From assembly GCA_009193035.1 (NCBI GenBank), contig SWDT01000202.1:1-64000 (forward strand): DNA of 64,000 nucleotides, in the 5' to 3' direction. Position numbers and translations under genes: made by a program. The DNA is from Halicephalobus mephisto. Taxonomy: Eukaryota; Nematoda; Chromadorea; Rhabditida; Panagrolaimidae. A model generated the notes under the pieces. It searched no databases, was not told the origin of the DNA, and saw only the letters and a program-made list of their open reading frames with translations. Below are positions 12,560-24,500 of the stretch, in pieces; position 1 is the stretch's first letter, and each line of letters starts with the position of its first letter.

Positions 12560-14080
12560 TAATTTTATAATGAAATTAAAAAAAATGATTTTAAAGACAA
12601 TTTTCTAAAATTTTACAGTCGAGACCAAAAATAAAAATTTAATATTTATGAAATTCCGAGAAATTCGAAAATTATCATATTGTAAAAAAATAAAATTTTA
12701 CAATGAAATTAAAAAAAAATATTTCGACAAAAATTTCGGAATTTTCCAGTTAAGATTAAAAATGAAAAATTTAATATCTATAATATCCTAAGAAATTTTA
12801 AAAAATAATTTTTAAAAAAATAAAATTTAGAAAAAAAATGTCTCAACACGAATTTCGGAATTTTCCAGTCAAGATTAAAAATGAAAAATTTAATATCTAT
12901 AATTTTCTAAAAAATTTTAAAAAATAATTTAAAAAAAAATAAAATCTAAAAAAAATGTCTCAACACGAATTTTGAAATTTTCCAGTTAGAACCGAAAATA
13001 AAGAATTTAATATCTATAATTTTCTAAAAAATTTTAAAAAATAATTAAAAAAAAAAATAAAACCTAGAAAAAATGTCTCAACACGAATTTCGGAATTTTC
13101 CAGTCGAGACCGAAAATGAGGAACGTTACGTTTGTTTTTTTAAAATTCCAAAAACGTCAAGTAAATTGTAAAATTATATTATTACAAAAAGGAGAGATGT
13201 GAAAGGAAAAAGTCGGAAATTGTCCTGACCCGAATTTAATCAACTTTCTAGTTGAGACCAAAAACCGTGAAATTTTGCATTTCCGTAGTCCGAAGTTTCA
13301 AAAGAACACTATTATAAAAAAGAAACGCCTTTAATAAAAATTTGTCTCGACAGGAAATTTTATAATTTTCCAGTCGAGACCAAAAAATGTAAAATTTAAA
13401 TATTAAATAATTCTAAAAAGTTTTAAAATCACATTATTAAAAAAAGTAAAATTTTTAAATACACAATTTTAAAAAATTTGTCTTATCGCGAATTTCTAAT
13501 ATTTCCAGTCGAGACCAAAAAGTGTAAAATTTAAGTATTAAATAATTCCAAAAAGTTCTAAAATTACATTATTAAAAAAATACAATTTTTAAATATATTT
13601 TTTCAAAAAATTTATCTCCATGAAAATTTTTAAAAAATTTCAGTCGAGACCAAAAAGTGTGAAATTTAAGTATTAAATAATTTTAAAAAGTTCTAAAATC
13701 ACATCATTAAAAAAGTAAAATTTTTAAATACATATTTTTAAAAAATTTATTTCCATGAAAATTTTAAAAAATTTCCAGTCGAGACCAAAAAGTGTGAAAT
13801 TCTCTAATTCCGTAATTCCAAAAAGTTCTAAAATTACATTATTAAAAAAATACAATTTTTAAATACATATTTTTAAAAAATTTGTCTCTATAAAAATTTT
13901 AAAAAATTTCCAGTCGAGACCAAAAAGTGTGAAATTTAGGTATTAAATAATTTTAAAAAGTTCTAAAATCACATCATTAAAAAAAATAAAATTTTTAAAT
14001 ACATATTTTTAAAAAATTTATTTCCATGAAAATTTTAAAAAATTTCCAGTCGAGACCAAAAACTATGAAACTTAATCTAC
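12560..14080. repeat. Long array of the TTTCCAGTCGAGACCAAAAA hairpin family
   Basis: Ten or more units of about 110-130 bp. The first half carries GTCTCAACACGAATTTCGGA then TTTTCCAGTCAAGAT. The second half is dominated by TTTCCAGTCGAGACCAAAAA preceded by a decayed left arm (TTTGTCTCGACAGGAAATTT at about 13340). Units are direct tandem copies, and each one is itself an imperfect inverted repeat. Confidence 0.8.
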
Positions 14081-14089
14081 ATGATTTTA

Positions 14090-14690
14090 GAAAATTCCAA
14101 AAACGTCCAGTGGACTCTGGAAATTCGGGAACCTTATAATGTTTCGTAATCTTATCCAAAAACTAATTCAAGAAGCTCATCGAAAGCCGAGATGGTTTGT
14201 TCCTAAACAAATTTCGGAATTTCCGCAGACTGCCGGCATGCTTCCTTCTTCACTTTTACTTTTTTAAAACTTTAAAAAATTTCAACTTTTTCAATTTTTA
14301 AAATTTAAAACTTTTTTAAAAATTTAAAAAATTTTTTTAAACTTTTTAGAAAATTCCAGGATTTTCTGAATCTTAATCCGGAAGCCTTGTGAAGTTGGCA
14401 AATGACGTAATAACTTGGATATCGAGAGATCAGACATTGAATATGATTTACAAACAAAAATTAAAACGATAAAAAAGAAAATCCATGAATTCCAAGAAAA
14501 GCTTTTTTATCAAGGAGATTAAGAATCCGGAAAGTCATATGTTATTTTAAAAACCAAAAATGCCAATTATCAGAAAATCGTCGAAGAATTTTCGAATTAA
14601 AAAAAGTAATTTTTAAAATAAAAAACCATTTTTAAATTTTCTAAAAAATAAATTTCGAAATTTTCTGAAAATTTATGAGATTCTAAAAAT
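14090..14690. other. Mixed unique and AT-rich sequence, no supported gene
   Basis: A 39-codon plus-strand ORF at 14141-14260 (starts MFRNLIQKLIQEAHRKPRWF) lies in somewhat GC-richer sequence but has no splice sites or relatives that I recognise. The rest is AT-rich spacer. Confidence 0.2.
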
Positions 14691-15060
14691 TTCAGAAATT
14701 TAAAATGGATTTTGGAGTTTTTTTAAAACTTATGATATTCCAGAAATTCAAAATAGATTCTGAAATTTTTAAAAAATTATGAAATTCTAAAAGTTCAAAA
14801 TGGATTCTGGGATTTTCTAGAAAATTATGATATTCTAGAAATTCAAAATGGATTCTGAAGTTCTCTAAAAACTTATGATATTCCAAAAATTTAAAATCGA
14901 TTTCAAAGTTTTCTAAAAAATTATGAAATTCTAAAAGTTCAAAATGGATTCTGGGATTTTCTGAAAACTTATGAGATTCTAGAAGTTCAAAATGAATTCT
15001 GAAATTTTAAAAAAATTATGATATTCTAGAAGTGTAAAATCGATTTCGAAATTTCTACAA
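14690..15060. repeat. About 58-bp tandem repeat (AATGGATTCTGGGATTTTCT)
   Basis: Six copies marked by TTCAAAATGGATTCTGAAGT and TTATGATATTCTAGAA. The minus-strand ORFs at 14692-14886 and 14979-15161 follow the repeat period and are not considered genes. Confidence 0.75.
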
Positions 15061-15289
15061 AGTTCTACTATTGAATTTTGGGGATTTGATAGTTTACGTT
15101 TTTGCAGCAAGTTGCAAAGACGAAACTGCGAAGGGCAAAAATTCAAGAGGCTAGTCCACAAATTTGATTTCTGCAGAGGACATCTGTGTTAATATTCATG
15201 CTTAACCACTTGAGAAATCTCAAAAAAAATAAAAAAATAAAAAAAAAATAAAATTTTTTTTAAAATAAAAGTAATTTTACTAAAAATGA

Positions 15290-15480
15290 AACAATTTAAT
15301 TTTATTTTTCAGCTACGTTCAGTCAAGACATGCCTTTTGAAGCTTCAATGCCCTCGGGGAGACCCACCGGATGAGCGGAGCATTTGTCTCGAGACCTGCG
15401 TATTTTTGTCGAAGTTAAAATTCCTAATCCTCAACAACTGCCTGAACTGTTTATGGAAACGAAGACCAACTGACTAAGAA
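15290..15480 (+). other. Unassigned GC-richer island with an open plus-strand frame
   Basis: TTTTTCAG at 15304-15311 precedes an open stretch of about 55 codons with six cysteines (SVKTCLLKLQCPRGDPPDER and onward), ending at a stop near 15477. Base composition is coding-like against the repeat background. No partner exon with a matching donor was found on either strand, so this may be regulatory or a relic. Function unknown. Confidence 0.2.
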
Positions 15481-16170
15481 TTTCAAAAATCATAAAATTG
15501 CAAAAATAAAAGACAAAATTCTGGAAAATTGGTCCCGACATGAATTTTGACAATTTTCCAATCGGGACCAAAAATACAAAATTTTATTTTTATATAACTA
15601 AGAATTTCAAAAATCATAAAATTGCAAAAATAAAAGACATAATTTTTTAAAATAATCTTGACACGAATTTTGGCAATTTTCCAATCGGGACCAAAAATAC
15701 AAAATTTTATTTTTATATAACTAAAAAAGTCGAAAATTATGAAATTGTAGAAATAAAAGACAAAATTCTGGAAAATAATCTCGGCACGAATTTTGGCAAT
15801 TTTCCAGTTGAGATCAAAAATACAAAATTTTATTTTTAAATAACTAAAAAAGTCGAAAATCATAAAATTGCAAAAATAAAAAAAGATATTTTCAAAAATT
15901 GGTCCTGACACGAAATTTATAAATGTTTTTTTGTTTTTAAATTTATTAAATTTTCTAAAATTAATTTCAAAGTTAAAAAAATTTTTCATTTCTTAAAATT
16001 TTATTGTTTTTTTAAAATTTTTTATTTTTTAGAATTTATTTTTTTATTCTTTTTATGTTTTAAATTTTTTTGTTTTTTTAGAATTTGTTAAAAATTTTTT
16101 TTATAATTTTTATATTTTTTTAAATTTAAAGAAAAAATTTTTTTTATTTTTATTTTTTTTTAAATATTCA
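15480..16170. repeat. Four hairpin-family units plus AT-rich tail
   Basis: 15490-15920 contains four units of about 118 bp with CGACACGAATTTTGGCAATTTTCCAGTYGGGACCAAAAA-like cores (left part CACGAATTTTGGCA, right part TTTTCCAATCGGGACC). 15930-16170 is nearly pure A/T with runs of TTTTTTAAATTT. The 168-aa minus ORF here is a repeat artefact. Confidence 0.75.
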
Positions 16171-16176
16171 ACCAAC

Positions 16177-16303
16177 CGTATTGGAGAATTCTTTGTTGTG
16201 GGTGTTGATCGCGCCAGGACCGGACTTCAGGAAGAGCGTGAATTGAGTTGATTACAAAGAAAATTGAAAACGGAAATCCTCCGAGCCATCCAAGAAAGTA
16301 CAT
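16177..16303 (-). CDS. Alternative signal-peptide first exon of the odr-2-like gene (isoform 3)
   Basis: ATG at 16303 starts a 42-codon exon, MYFLGWLGGFPFSIFFVINS and onward, ending at QY with phase 1 before a GTTGGT donor at 16171-16176. The first 23 or so residues are a good secretory signal peptide (hydrophobic core, then HALPE). Its phase fits the Ly6 exon starting at 1955, more than 14 kb downstream on the minus strand. I infer that it is the distal promoter isoform of the same gene. C. elegans odr-2 is known to make isoforms from alternative N-terminal exons, which matches this layout. An independent short gene cannot be excluded. Confidence 0.5.
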
Positions 16304-16309
16304 TTTCGG

Positions 16310-17260
16310 ATTTCTGCTTCCTTGATTAAAACGAAATTTTTACGGATCCAATTCCATCGAAAAATTCGAAATTTTATTTTTAATAAAATCTGAAAATTTA
16401 TTTTTTTTTAAATTTAAAAAAATAAAAATAAAGTTTTTCAAAGTTTTCTCGACACGGATGTTCAGAAATTTCGAATTCGAATATGAAAATTAGAAAATTC
16501 TGGGATTTTAGAAAGCTTCAAAAACATATTACTGGAGTTTAAAGATTTTTAGAATTTTATAAATTTTATAAATTTTTAGAATTTTATAAATTTTAGGAAT
16601 TTTATAAAATTTAGGAATTTTATAAATTTTAGAATTTTTATAAATTTTAGAATTTTATAAATTTTATAAATTTTTAGAATTTTTATAAATTTTAGGAATT
16701 TTATAAATTTTTGGATTTTACAAATTTTTTGAATTCCATAAATTTGCAGAATTTTATAAATTTTAGGAATTTTTAGAAGAATTTGATGGATTCTAGAAGA
16801 TTCTGGAAGACTTTAGAAATCTTTTAAGAGATTTTTAAAAATTCTACAATTTTTACAGAATTTTAAGAATTTTCCAGAAAACTTCAGAAGCCCCCTTTGA
16901 GATTTCTAAAAGCTTTAGAATCTTCTACTGTAATCTCGGAGATTCTGGAAAACTTTAGAAATCTTTTACTAAATTTAGAAATGTTTCGAAAAATTTAATA
17001 AATTCTAAAAGATCCTAGAAAATTTTAGAAATATTTTACTAAATTTTAAAAGTTTCAAAGAAATTTTAGAAGATTCTACAATCTTTTACAGAATTCTAAG
17101 AATCTTCCAGAAAACTTCAGAAGCCTCCTTTGAGATTTTTCAAAATTCTAAAATCTACAAAATTCTAAGAAATTCTAAAAACTTCCAAAATTCCAAGTTT
17201 TTAAAAAAAATTAATTTCTGCGACATTTTGTGGATTTTAACAGAGAAATATTGGAAAATA
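16310..17260. repeat. 17-bp GAATTTTATAAATTTTA tandem repeat and related AT-rich sequence
   Basis: 16540-16780 is about 14 copies of a 16-18 bp unit. 16780-17200 holds looser copies of words such as GATTCTAGAAAACTTTAGAA and TTCCAGAAAACTTCAGAAGC, the latter duplicated near 16869 and 17108. Confidence 0.65.
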
Positions 17261-17289
17261 AAAATTAAAAAAACAAAGCAATTTTAAAA

Positions 17290-18125
17290 TTTCTAAGGAA
17301 GCAAATCAGCGCCTCCAGAGTCGCAGAAGCCAAACGTCAAGTCGTAAATCAAATCCGAGCCTGGTCTAGCTTGCAAATCGACTTGAATTTTGAATGTTTT
17401 TCAAAAAAGAAAAAAACCATATTTTTACTTTTATAAATTTTCAAAAAATCTTTTTTTAATGTGTTAATTTGCGAAATTAGCTCATAAAATATTCAATATT
17501 TTTTCGTATTTGTCTGTATTGCCATAAAACGGCCCAATGAACAAAATGGCTTTTCGAGAATAACTGGCCAAAAAATCAAAAATAGTTAAAATTAGTAAAA
17601 AATCAAAAATAATAAAAAAATAAAATTTAAAAGTAAAAAAACATTATTAAAATTATTTAAAAATTTTGAAATTAATAAAAAAATTTAAAATAAATTTTTA
17701 AAAATAAAAAAAAAATAAAAAATTAATTTTAAAAATAAAAAAAAAATAAAAAATTAATTTTTAAAAATAAAAAAAAAATAAAAATTAATTTTAAAAATAA
17801 AAAAAATAAAAAATTAATTTTTAAAAATAAAAAAATAAAAAATTAATTTTTAAAAATAAAAAAAAATAAAAATTAATTTTAAAAAAAAATAAAAATTAAT
17901 TTTTAAAAATTTGAATTAATTTTAAAAGTAGTTAAAATTAATGAAAAATTGAAAATGGTTGAAATTAGTAAAAAAACAATAATTGATTGGATTCGAAAAA
18001 TTAGTTGAGATAATGGCCGGAAGTTCGACGACGCCTTCGGCCGGCTCTTACAGTTCGAGGACTTTTATCTTAAATAAATACTATTTTACGAATTAAAACA
18101 GATTAAAGAAAATTGAATCATACTT
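17290..18125. repeat. AT-rich repeat flanked by two GC-rich islands
   Basis: 17300-17395 is a GC-richer island whose minus strand reads QVDLQARPGSDLIYDLTFGF then CDSGGADLLP and a stop, without start or splice context. 17580-17930 consists of repeated AAAAATAAAAAAAAATAAAA and AATTAATTTTTAAAAATAAA. 18010-18060 is a second GC-rich island containing GCCTTCGGCCGGC, partly self-complementary. Confidence 0.5.
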
Positions 18126-18530
18126 TTTTTGAAAATAAAAATATTTCTTGTAAAATTTCGAAAATGGTCTCGACACGAATTTTTTCGAAATTTTCCAGTC
18201 GGGACCAAAAAGTCCAAAATTATACTTTTACGTGATTTTAGAGAGTTATAAATCATAATTATTTAAAAAATTAAAATAATATCTTATGAAATTTCAAAAA
18301 TGGTCTCGACTCGAACTTTTTTCGAAATTTTCCAGTCGGGACCAAAAAGTTCAAAATTCTACTTTTACGTGATTTTAAAGAGTTATAAATCATAATTATT
18401 AAAAAAATGAAATTTTTACAGTAGAATCTCAAAAATGGTCTCGACACGAACTTTTTTCGAAATTTTCCAGTCAGGACCAAAAAGTCCAAAATTTTATTTT
18501 TACATGATTTTAGAGTCCCAAAAATATTCG
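18126..18530. repeat. Three hairpin-family units, 120 bp each
   Basis: Each unit carries TGGTCTCGACACGAAYTTTT, then TTCGAAATTTTCCAGTCGGG ACC, then AAAAAGTYCAAAATT. Left arm GGTCTCGAC and right arm GTCGGGACC are inverted around TTTCGAAA-like centres. These are among the best-conserved copies in the window. Confidence 0.85.
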
Positions 18531-18719
18531 AAAATTTTAAAAAATGTTTTATAATTTCGTCGAAAGACAGTAAACTCGGAAATTTACCGAAAACGAATGC
18601 CTCTGGCAGTTGACTAAAAAGTGCGAAAATGAGAGTTCAACGAAGATTACGAAATTTGATAAGACAAAGTTAATTAAATCTGTGTATCGAAGGCCAACTT
18701 GAAAGCAACCCGAACTGAA

Positions 18720-19255
18720 TAGACAAAAATCGCAAATTCTGTTCTGACACGAAAGAACAATTTGTCCCTGGGGCTTGTGTCCTCAGGGAAGTAATAAATT
18801 TGAACAAACTAATCATCTCAAAAAAGGAAGAATCTTATTCCAGAATTCTGTCCCGACACGAAAAAAACAATTTTCTTAAAAATTTACATTTTTTAAAATT
18901 ATAAATTTAATAATCATAAAAATTAAACAATTTCGAAATTTATATTTTTTTAAAATTATAAATTTAATTATCGTAGAATTAAATAATTTCATTCCAGAAT
19001 TCTGTCCCGACACGAAAAAAACAATTTTCTTCGAAATTTATATTTTTTAAAATTATAAATTTAATTATTATAAAATTAAATAATATTATCCCAGAATTCT
19101 ATCCTAACACGAAAAGTCGATTTTTATTTTTAAACATTTTCGTCCCGGGACCTGATCTCAATGCGAAAACTTAATATATTTTAATTTTTAAAAGTACAAA
19201 AATTCTTTATAAAATATATTTTTAAAATTTTTCGTTTCGGGACTTAATCTCGAGG
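18720..19255. repeat. TTCTGTCCCGACACGAAAAA repeat
   Basis: Four or five copies of CAGAATTCTGTCCCGACACG followed by AAAAAACAATTTTCTT, spaced about 85-140 bp. The CGACACGAA word links them to the hairpin family, but the inverted partner is mostly missing. Confidence 0.65.
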
Positions 19256-19605
19256 CAAATGTACAGGATATTCGGTCTTGACGCGAATGTTCAAAATATT
19301 CGGTCTCGACACGAATGTTCGAAATATTTAGTCTCAACGCGAATGTTCAAAATATTCGGTCTCAACGCGAATGTTCGAAATACTCAGTCTCGAAACGAAT
19401 GTTGGAAATATTCGGTCTCGAAACGAATGTTGGAAATATTTAGTCTCAACGCGAATGTTCAAAATATTCGGTCTCGACACGAATGTTCAAAATATTCGGT
19501 CCCACCGCGGATGTTGAAAATATTCGGTCTCGAAACGAATGTTCGAAATACTCAGTCTCGAAACGAATGTTCGAAATATTCGGTCTCGAAACGAATGTTT
19601 CTTTT
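19255..19605. repeat. 28-bp minisatellite (TTCGGTCTCGACACGAATGTTC...)
   Basis: Twelve or so copies of a 28-bp unit with the core CGGTCTCGACACGAATGTTC. Because 28 is not a multiple of three, the 116-codon plus-strand ORF cycles through frames of the repeat. I do not regard it as a gene. Confidence 0.85.
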
Positions 19606-19829
19606 CTAACGTCATTTGGGGCAAAATAAAAGTGAAAATATAGTTTCTGTCTTTATTCATTTCGAGAAAGTCTGTCCGATTTCTAAGCTCATTATTTTTG
19701 ACATGACATAGGCCCTAAGGCAAAAAGTCAAATCTACTTAGGTTCACTTTTTTACTATTTTATAAAATCCTAAATTAAAGAATAAATTTATTTTTCATAG
19801 TAAATTTTCCGAATTTGTTGACAAAGCTG

Positions 19830-20345
19830 ATGTTCAAAAATCGAAGTCAAATTTGAAGTTTAATTTTAAAATTCAACTTTAAGGTCAAATTTGAGGTTCA
19901 AATTTGAAGTTCAATTTTAAAACTAAACTTAAAAATTCAACTTTGAGGTCAAATTTTGAAATTCAACTTTGAGGTTGAACTTAGAGGTTGAACTTTTAAG
20001 CCAAACTATGAAACTAAACTTTGACGTTCAACTTTGAAATTTAAGTTTGAAGTTGAACTTTTAAGCCAAACTATGAGGTTGAACTTTGAAATCTAACTTT
20101 GAAATTTAACTTTGAAGTTCAATTTCGAAATTTAACTTTGAAATTTAACTTTGAAACTAAATTTTGAAATCCAACTTTAAAGCTCCAATTTGAGGTCAAA
20201 TTTTGAAATTGAACTTTGAGATCGAATTCTAATATTCAATTTTAAGATCCAATTCTGCGATTCAACTCTGAAGTTAAACTTTAAGGTTAAAGTCAAAATT
20301 AAAGGTTCAATTCTGAGGTCAACCTTTAAAGTCAGAAATTAAATT
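19830..20345. repeat. Degenerate ACTTTGAAGTTCAATTTGAGG short tandem repeat
   Basis: About thirty degenerate copies of a word of 16-20 bp such as CAACTTTGAAATTTAACTTT and GAGGTTGAACTTTTAAGCC. Inverted pairs of GTTCAA and TTGAAC occur at random spacing. Confidence 0.65.
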
Positions 20346-20399
20346 TTTCAAATTTGGAAAAAATTATAAATAATCAATTTTAAAAATGCGTGACTTATA

Positions 20400-21540
20400 T
20401 TTTCATAAAAAGTTCCAATTTTGACTATTAACTCTAATAAAATAGACGACTGAGTTTGTTGGCAAAGACAAAATCTCAAAAGCTCAATTGTTTCTTTGAT
20501 TTCCGTTTAGTCGCGGTTCCATCAACTTTCTTTTGTCCTTGCCTCCTTCTGCTTCTTCCTTCCGGCCTGAGATAACGAGCTTAATGAGAAAACTACCAGT
20601 CTCACAATTGCTTTCTGGATTCTGGCCAATTAACGCCTCTGATTGCACTGTAATTGAAGAATTTTATTTTCCAAAATTTATCCTGAAAACCATGGAACCA
20701 AAAAGTCCAAAAATAAAACTTTTATTAAAAAATATTTTTAAAATTTTAATTTTCAAAAAAATCAATTTTAGAAAATTTAAAAAAAATTTTCCAAATTTCA
20801 ATTTAAAAAAAATCAATTTTAGAAATTTATTAAAAAATTAATTTTAAAAATTTATTAAAAAATATTTTCGAAATTTTAATTTTCAAAAAAATTAATTTTA
20901 GAAAATTTCAAAAAAATTAATTTCAAAAATTTATTAAAAAATATTTTCGAAATTTTAATTTATTAAAAAATTAATTTTAGAAAATTTATTAAAAAATATT
21001 TTTAAAATTTCAATTTTCAAAAAAATTAATTTTAGAAAATTTCAAAAATATTTTTTTTTTATACTTTTCTAAAATTAATTTTTTTTAGATTAAAATTTCA
21101 AAAATATTTTTTAATAAATTTTTAATTTTTATCGAAAAAAAAATACATAAAATTCTAAAAAAATTATTTAAATTAATATAGTTAATAAAAAAAATTTATA
21201 AATTTTAAAAAATAATTATATTATTCATTTTTTTTCTTTTTTTAAAATATTTTTAAAACATTTTTTTCAACTTTTTTACAAACATAATTTTTTTCTTTTT
21301 TTAAAATATTTTTAAATATATTTTTTTACAAATATAATATTTTTCAAATTACTTTCTAAAATCCAGGAAAACTTTGAAATTTCATTCATCTTTGAAAATT
21401 TCCACTGTGTCCAAAATCCAGTCCAAATTTTATAAAACTATTAAAACTTAAAATCTCTCCTATCAATACCCAATAAAAATCCCAAGGCACTGCATTTCAA
21501 CTGAGCAAATCTAACCCCAAAAAATTCTTAACCTATTCCT
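20400..21540. repeat. Unique block then AT-rich repeats between Ly6 promoter side and DHTKD1 3' end
   Basis: 20440-20690 is unique and GC-richer, without a convincing exon; it is a candidate distal promoter or UTR for the odr-2-like gene. 20700-21060 has about five copies of AATTTTAGAAAATTTCAAAAA with AAAAAATATTTTCGAAATTT. 21060-21540 is AT-rich downstream sequence of DHTKD1. Confidence 0.5.
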
Positions 21541-21544
21541 AAAT

Positions 21545-24500
21545 TTAAAAACCAAAAGTTTCATCCATAAGTTCTTTGATTTCCTTGTTATGATGTTCAC
21601 CTATGGCTGTAGCAGTCCATGCCAATTCTTTTCTTCCAGCATAAGCTACAGTAATACCAAGAGCATTTTCCAATCTTCTACTCACGAAATTGTAAGCTCC
21701 AGCATTTCTCGGTTCTTCTTGTGACCACAAAAACTCTGAAAAATTCCATATAAAACTTCTCTCAAAAACCAAAAAAACCTTTCTTAAAAAACAAAAATCT
21801 TCCAAAAAATTTTTTAAAACCAAAAAATCGCAGATAAAAATCTTGCAAAAATTTCATCAAAAAAGTTCCTTAAAATCAAAAAATTTCATAAAAAAACTTT
21901 CTTAAAAAACAAAAATCTTCCAAAGTTCCTTAAAATCAAAAAATTTCATAAAAAAATCTTTTCTTAAAAAACAAAAATCTTCCAAAAAATTCCTTAAAAA
22001 ACCAAAAAAATTTCATAAAATCTTTTCTTAAAAAACAAAAATCTTCCAAAAAGTTTTTTAAAACCAAAAAATTTCATAAATCTTTTCTCTTAAAATTATA
22101 ACTTTCTAAAAACTTCTTTAAAAACTTTTATTCAAAAAATTACTTACTTTTAGCTCCAGGATATTTCTGAATAACCTTCCTCAAATCATCCACAGGAAAA
22201 GGACACAAACCTTCTAGTCTAATAATCGCAATATTTGAAATTTTCCTTTCTTCTCGTTCTTTCATCAAAGAATATGCATGTTTTCCACTTGTAAAAATAA
22301 TTTTTTCAATTTTCGAACAATCTACCATATCATCCAACACATATTCAAAACATTTTCCAGGACCAAAATCACTCAATTTACAACTTGCCATTGGATGTCT
22401 TAGAAGAATTTTCGGTGAAATAATTATTAATGGTTTTCTATAAAAACTTATAATTTGTTTTCTCAAAATATGAAAATATTGTGCTGATGTTGTTGGATTT
22501 ACAATATAAAAATTAACATTTTCTCCATCAGGCGGATTTTGATTTTCTCTAGAATCACATAATTGTAAAAATCTTTCCATTCTAGATGACGAATGTTCCG
22601 GACCAGCTCCATCAAAACCATGAGGAAGATTCATCACTAAACCACTTTGAGTCAACCATTTACTTTCTCCAGAAGAAATAAAATTATCTATTATAATTTG
22701 TGCTCCATTAAAAAAATCACCAAATTGAGCTTCCCAAAGACATAATCTTTTCGGATTTTCTAGTGAAAATCCATATTCAAAACCAAGAACAGCTTCTTCT
22801 GAAAGTGGATTATTTGCAACTTCTAGAAAATTTTTTTGATTTTTTGTCAAATAATTCAAAGGAATATATACTTGATCAGTTTCTTGATCAACCAAAGCCG
22901 CATGACGATGACAAAATGTAGCTCTACCAATGTCTTGTCCTGAAATTCTGACGTCATATCCTTGAACAATTACAGAACCAAAAGCAAGAGCTTCGGCTGT
23001 AGACCAATCAATATTTTCTCCTGATTTTATTTTCGCCAATCGAGCTTCACAATGAGTTTTCTTCAGATGAGCGTTAATATTCTAAAATATAAAATAATTC
23101 AAAAATAAAAATAAAAAATTATTTCGAAACAAATTTTCGGAATTTTTAAACATAAAATTCTCAATCTTAAATTTTTGAAATTCGGAAAATCCAAAAATTT
23201 TAAATTTCTATGAAATTTTAGCATTTTTTATAAAATTCGTGAAATTTTCACAGTTCTAGAAAACTAGAAATTTTGTAAAATTCTAAGATTTCAATATTTT
23301 CAATTCAATTCAAAAATATTTTAGAAAACTTTAATAATTCTCAAAATTTTAAGATCCTAAGTTTCTACGGAATTCTAGAAAACTTCAGCTATTTTCAAAA
23401 ATTCTTAAAAATTCCAAAAATCACCCAATTCTACAAAATTCTAAAAACTTTAAATTTGAATAACTTTCAAAAAATCCTATAATCTTTAAAAATTCCAAAT
23501 ATTATTCAATCATAAAATTCTAATTTAAAAACTTTCTATTCAATTCTAAAAACTTTAAATTTCAATAACTTTCAAAAAATCCTATAATCTTTAAAAATTC
23601 CAAAAATTATTCAATTCTACAAAATTCTAATTTAAAAAAACTTACAAATCCTTCAGGAATTTCAACTGATTTCGCTCCAATATATCTCAAAAGATCCAAA
23701 TCCACTCCAGTATCCCATTTAATAAATTCTTTCGGTGCTTGTTTAAATCCTTTCCAATTACCTTCTAAATGTATTGCTTTAGGTTCTGTTTTATCAACTT
23801 CTTTAAAATTTTTCATCAAATATTCTGTGTGATTTTCTATTATTTTTTTTCTTTCATATTCCGTAAATTCTCCTTGTTCAATTAATTGTTTACAGTACTT
23901 ATCCGGAATTGATTCTCTCTTATCAATAACCTTATACATCACCGGTTGAGTAAATCTAGGATCATCAAGTTCATTATGACCCCATCTCCGATAACATACA
24001 AGATTAACAAAAACATCTTTTCTAAATTTCTGTCTATAAGCTATTGCCAATCTTGTAGCTTTAACCAAATCCTCTGGAGAATCCCCATTAACATGAATAA
24101 TCGGTGATGAAATAGATTTCGCAATATCCGTACAATGTGTCGACGATCTTCCAATTTTCGCTTCTGCTGTGAAAGCTACTTGATTATTTGTAACTAAATG
24201 AATAGATCCACCAATACGAAAATGTGGACATTGTGAAAGTACCATAGTTTCCCAAACAATTCCTTGTCCTGTAAACGCTCCATCACCATGAACTTGAAGA
24301 CACAGTACATTATCTCCATTTTGTGCTCCATTTTCTAAATTTCCATAATCACCCACTTTTTTCGTCCAAGATCTAGCTCTTGTTTTACCCATTGCAACAG
24401 GATTAACTGCTTCAAGATGTGAAGGATTTGGAAGCATTGTTATATGAACTACACCTTCTGAAGTTTCATAATCAATCGAACTCGTAAAATGTGACATAAC

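Noticed and set aside
15483..15989. 168-aa minus-strand ORF rich in Phe/Ile
   Set aside because: Reads through four copies of the hairpin repeat; composition is that of AT-rich DNA.
19259..19609. 116-aa plus-strand ORF with repeated NVQNIRSRHECSK words
   Set aside because: It is produced by a 28-bp non-coding minisatellite; no start context, splice site or homology.
1..21500. CRISPR-like arrays among the regular repeats
   Set aside because: Repeats abut directly or have diverged copies rather than unique equal-length spacers, and the genome is eukaryotic.
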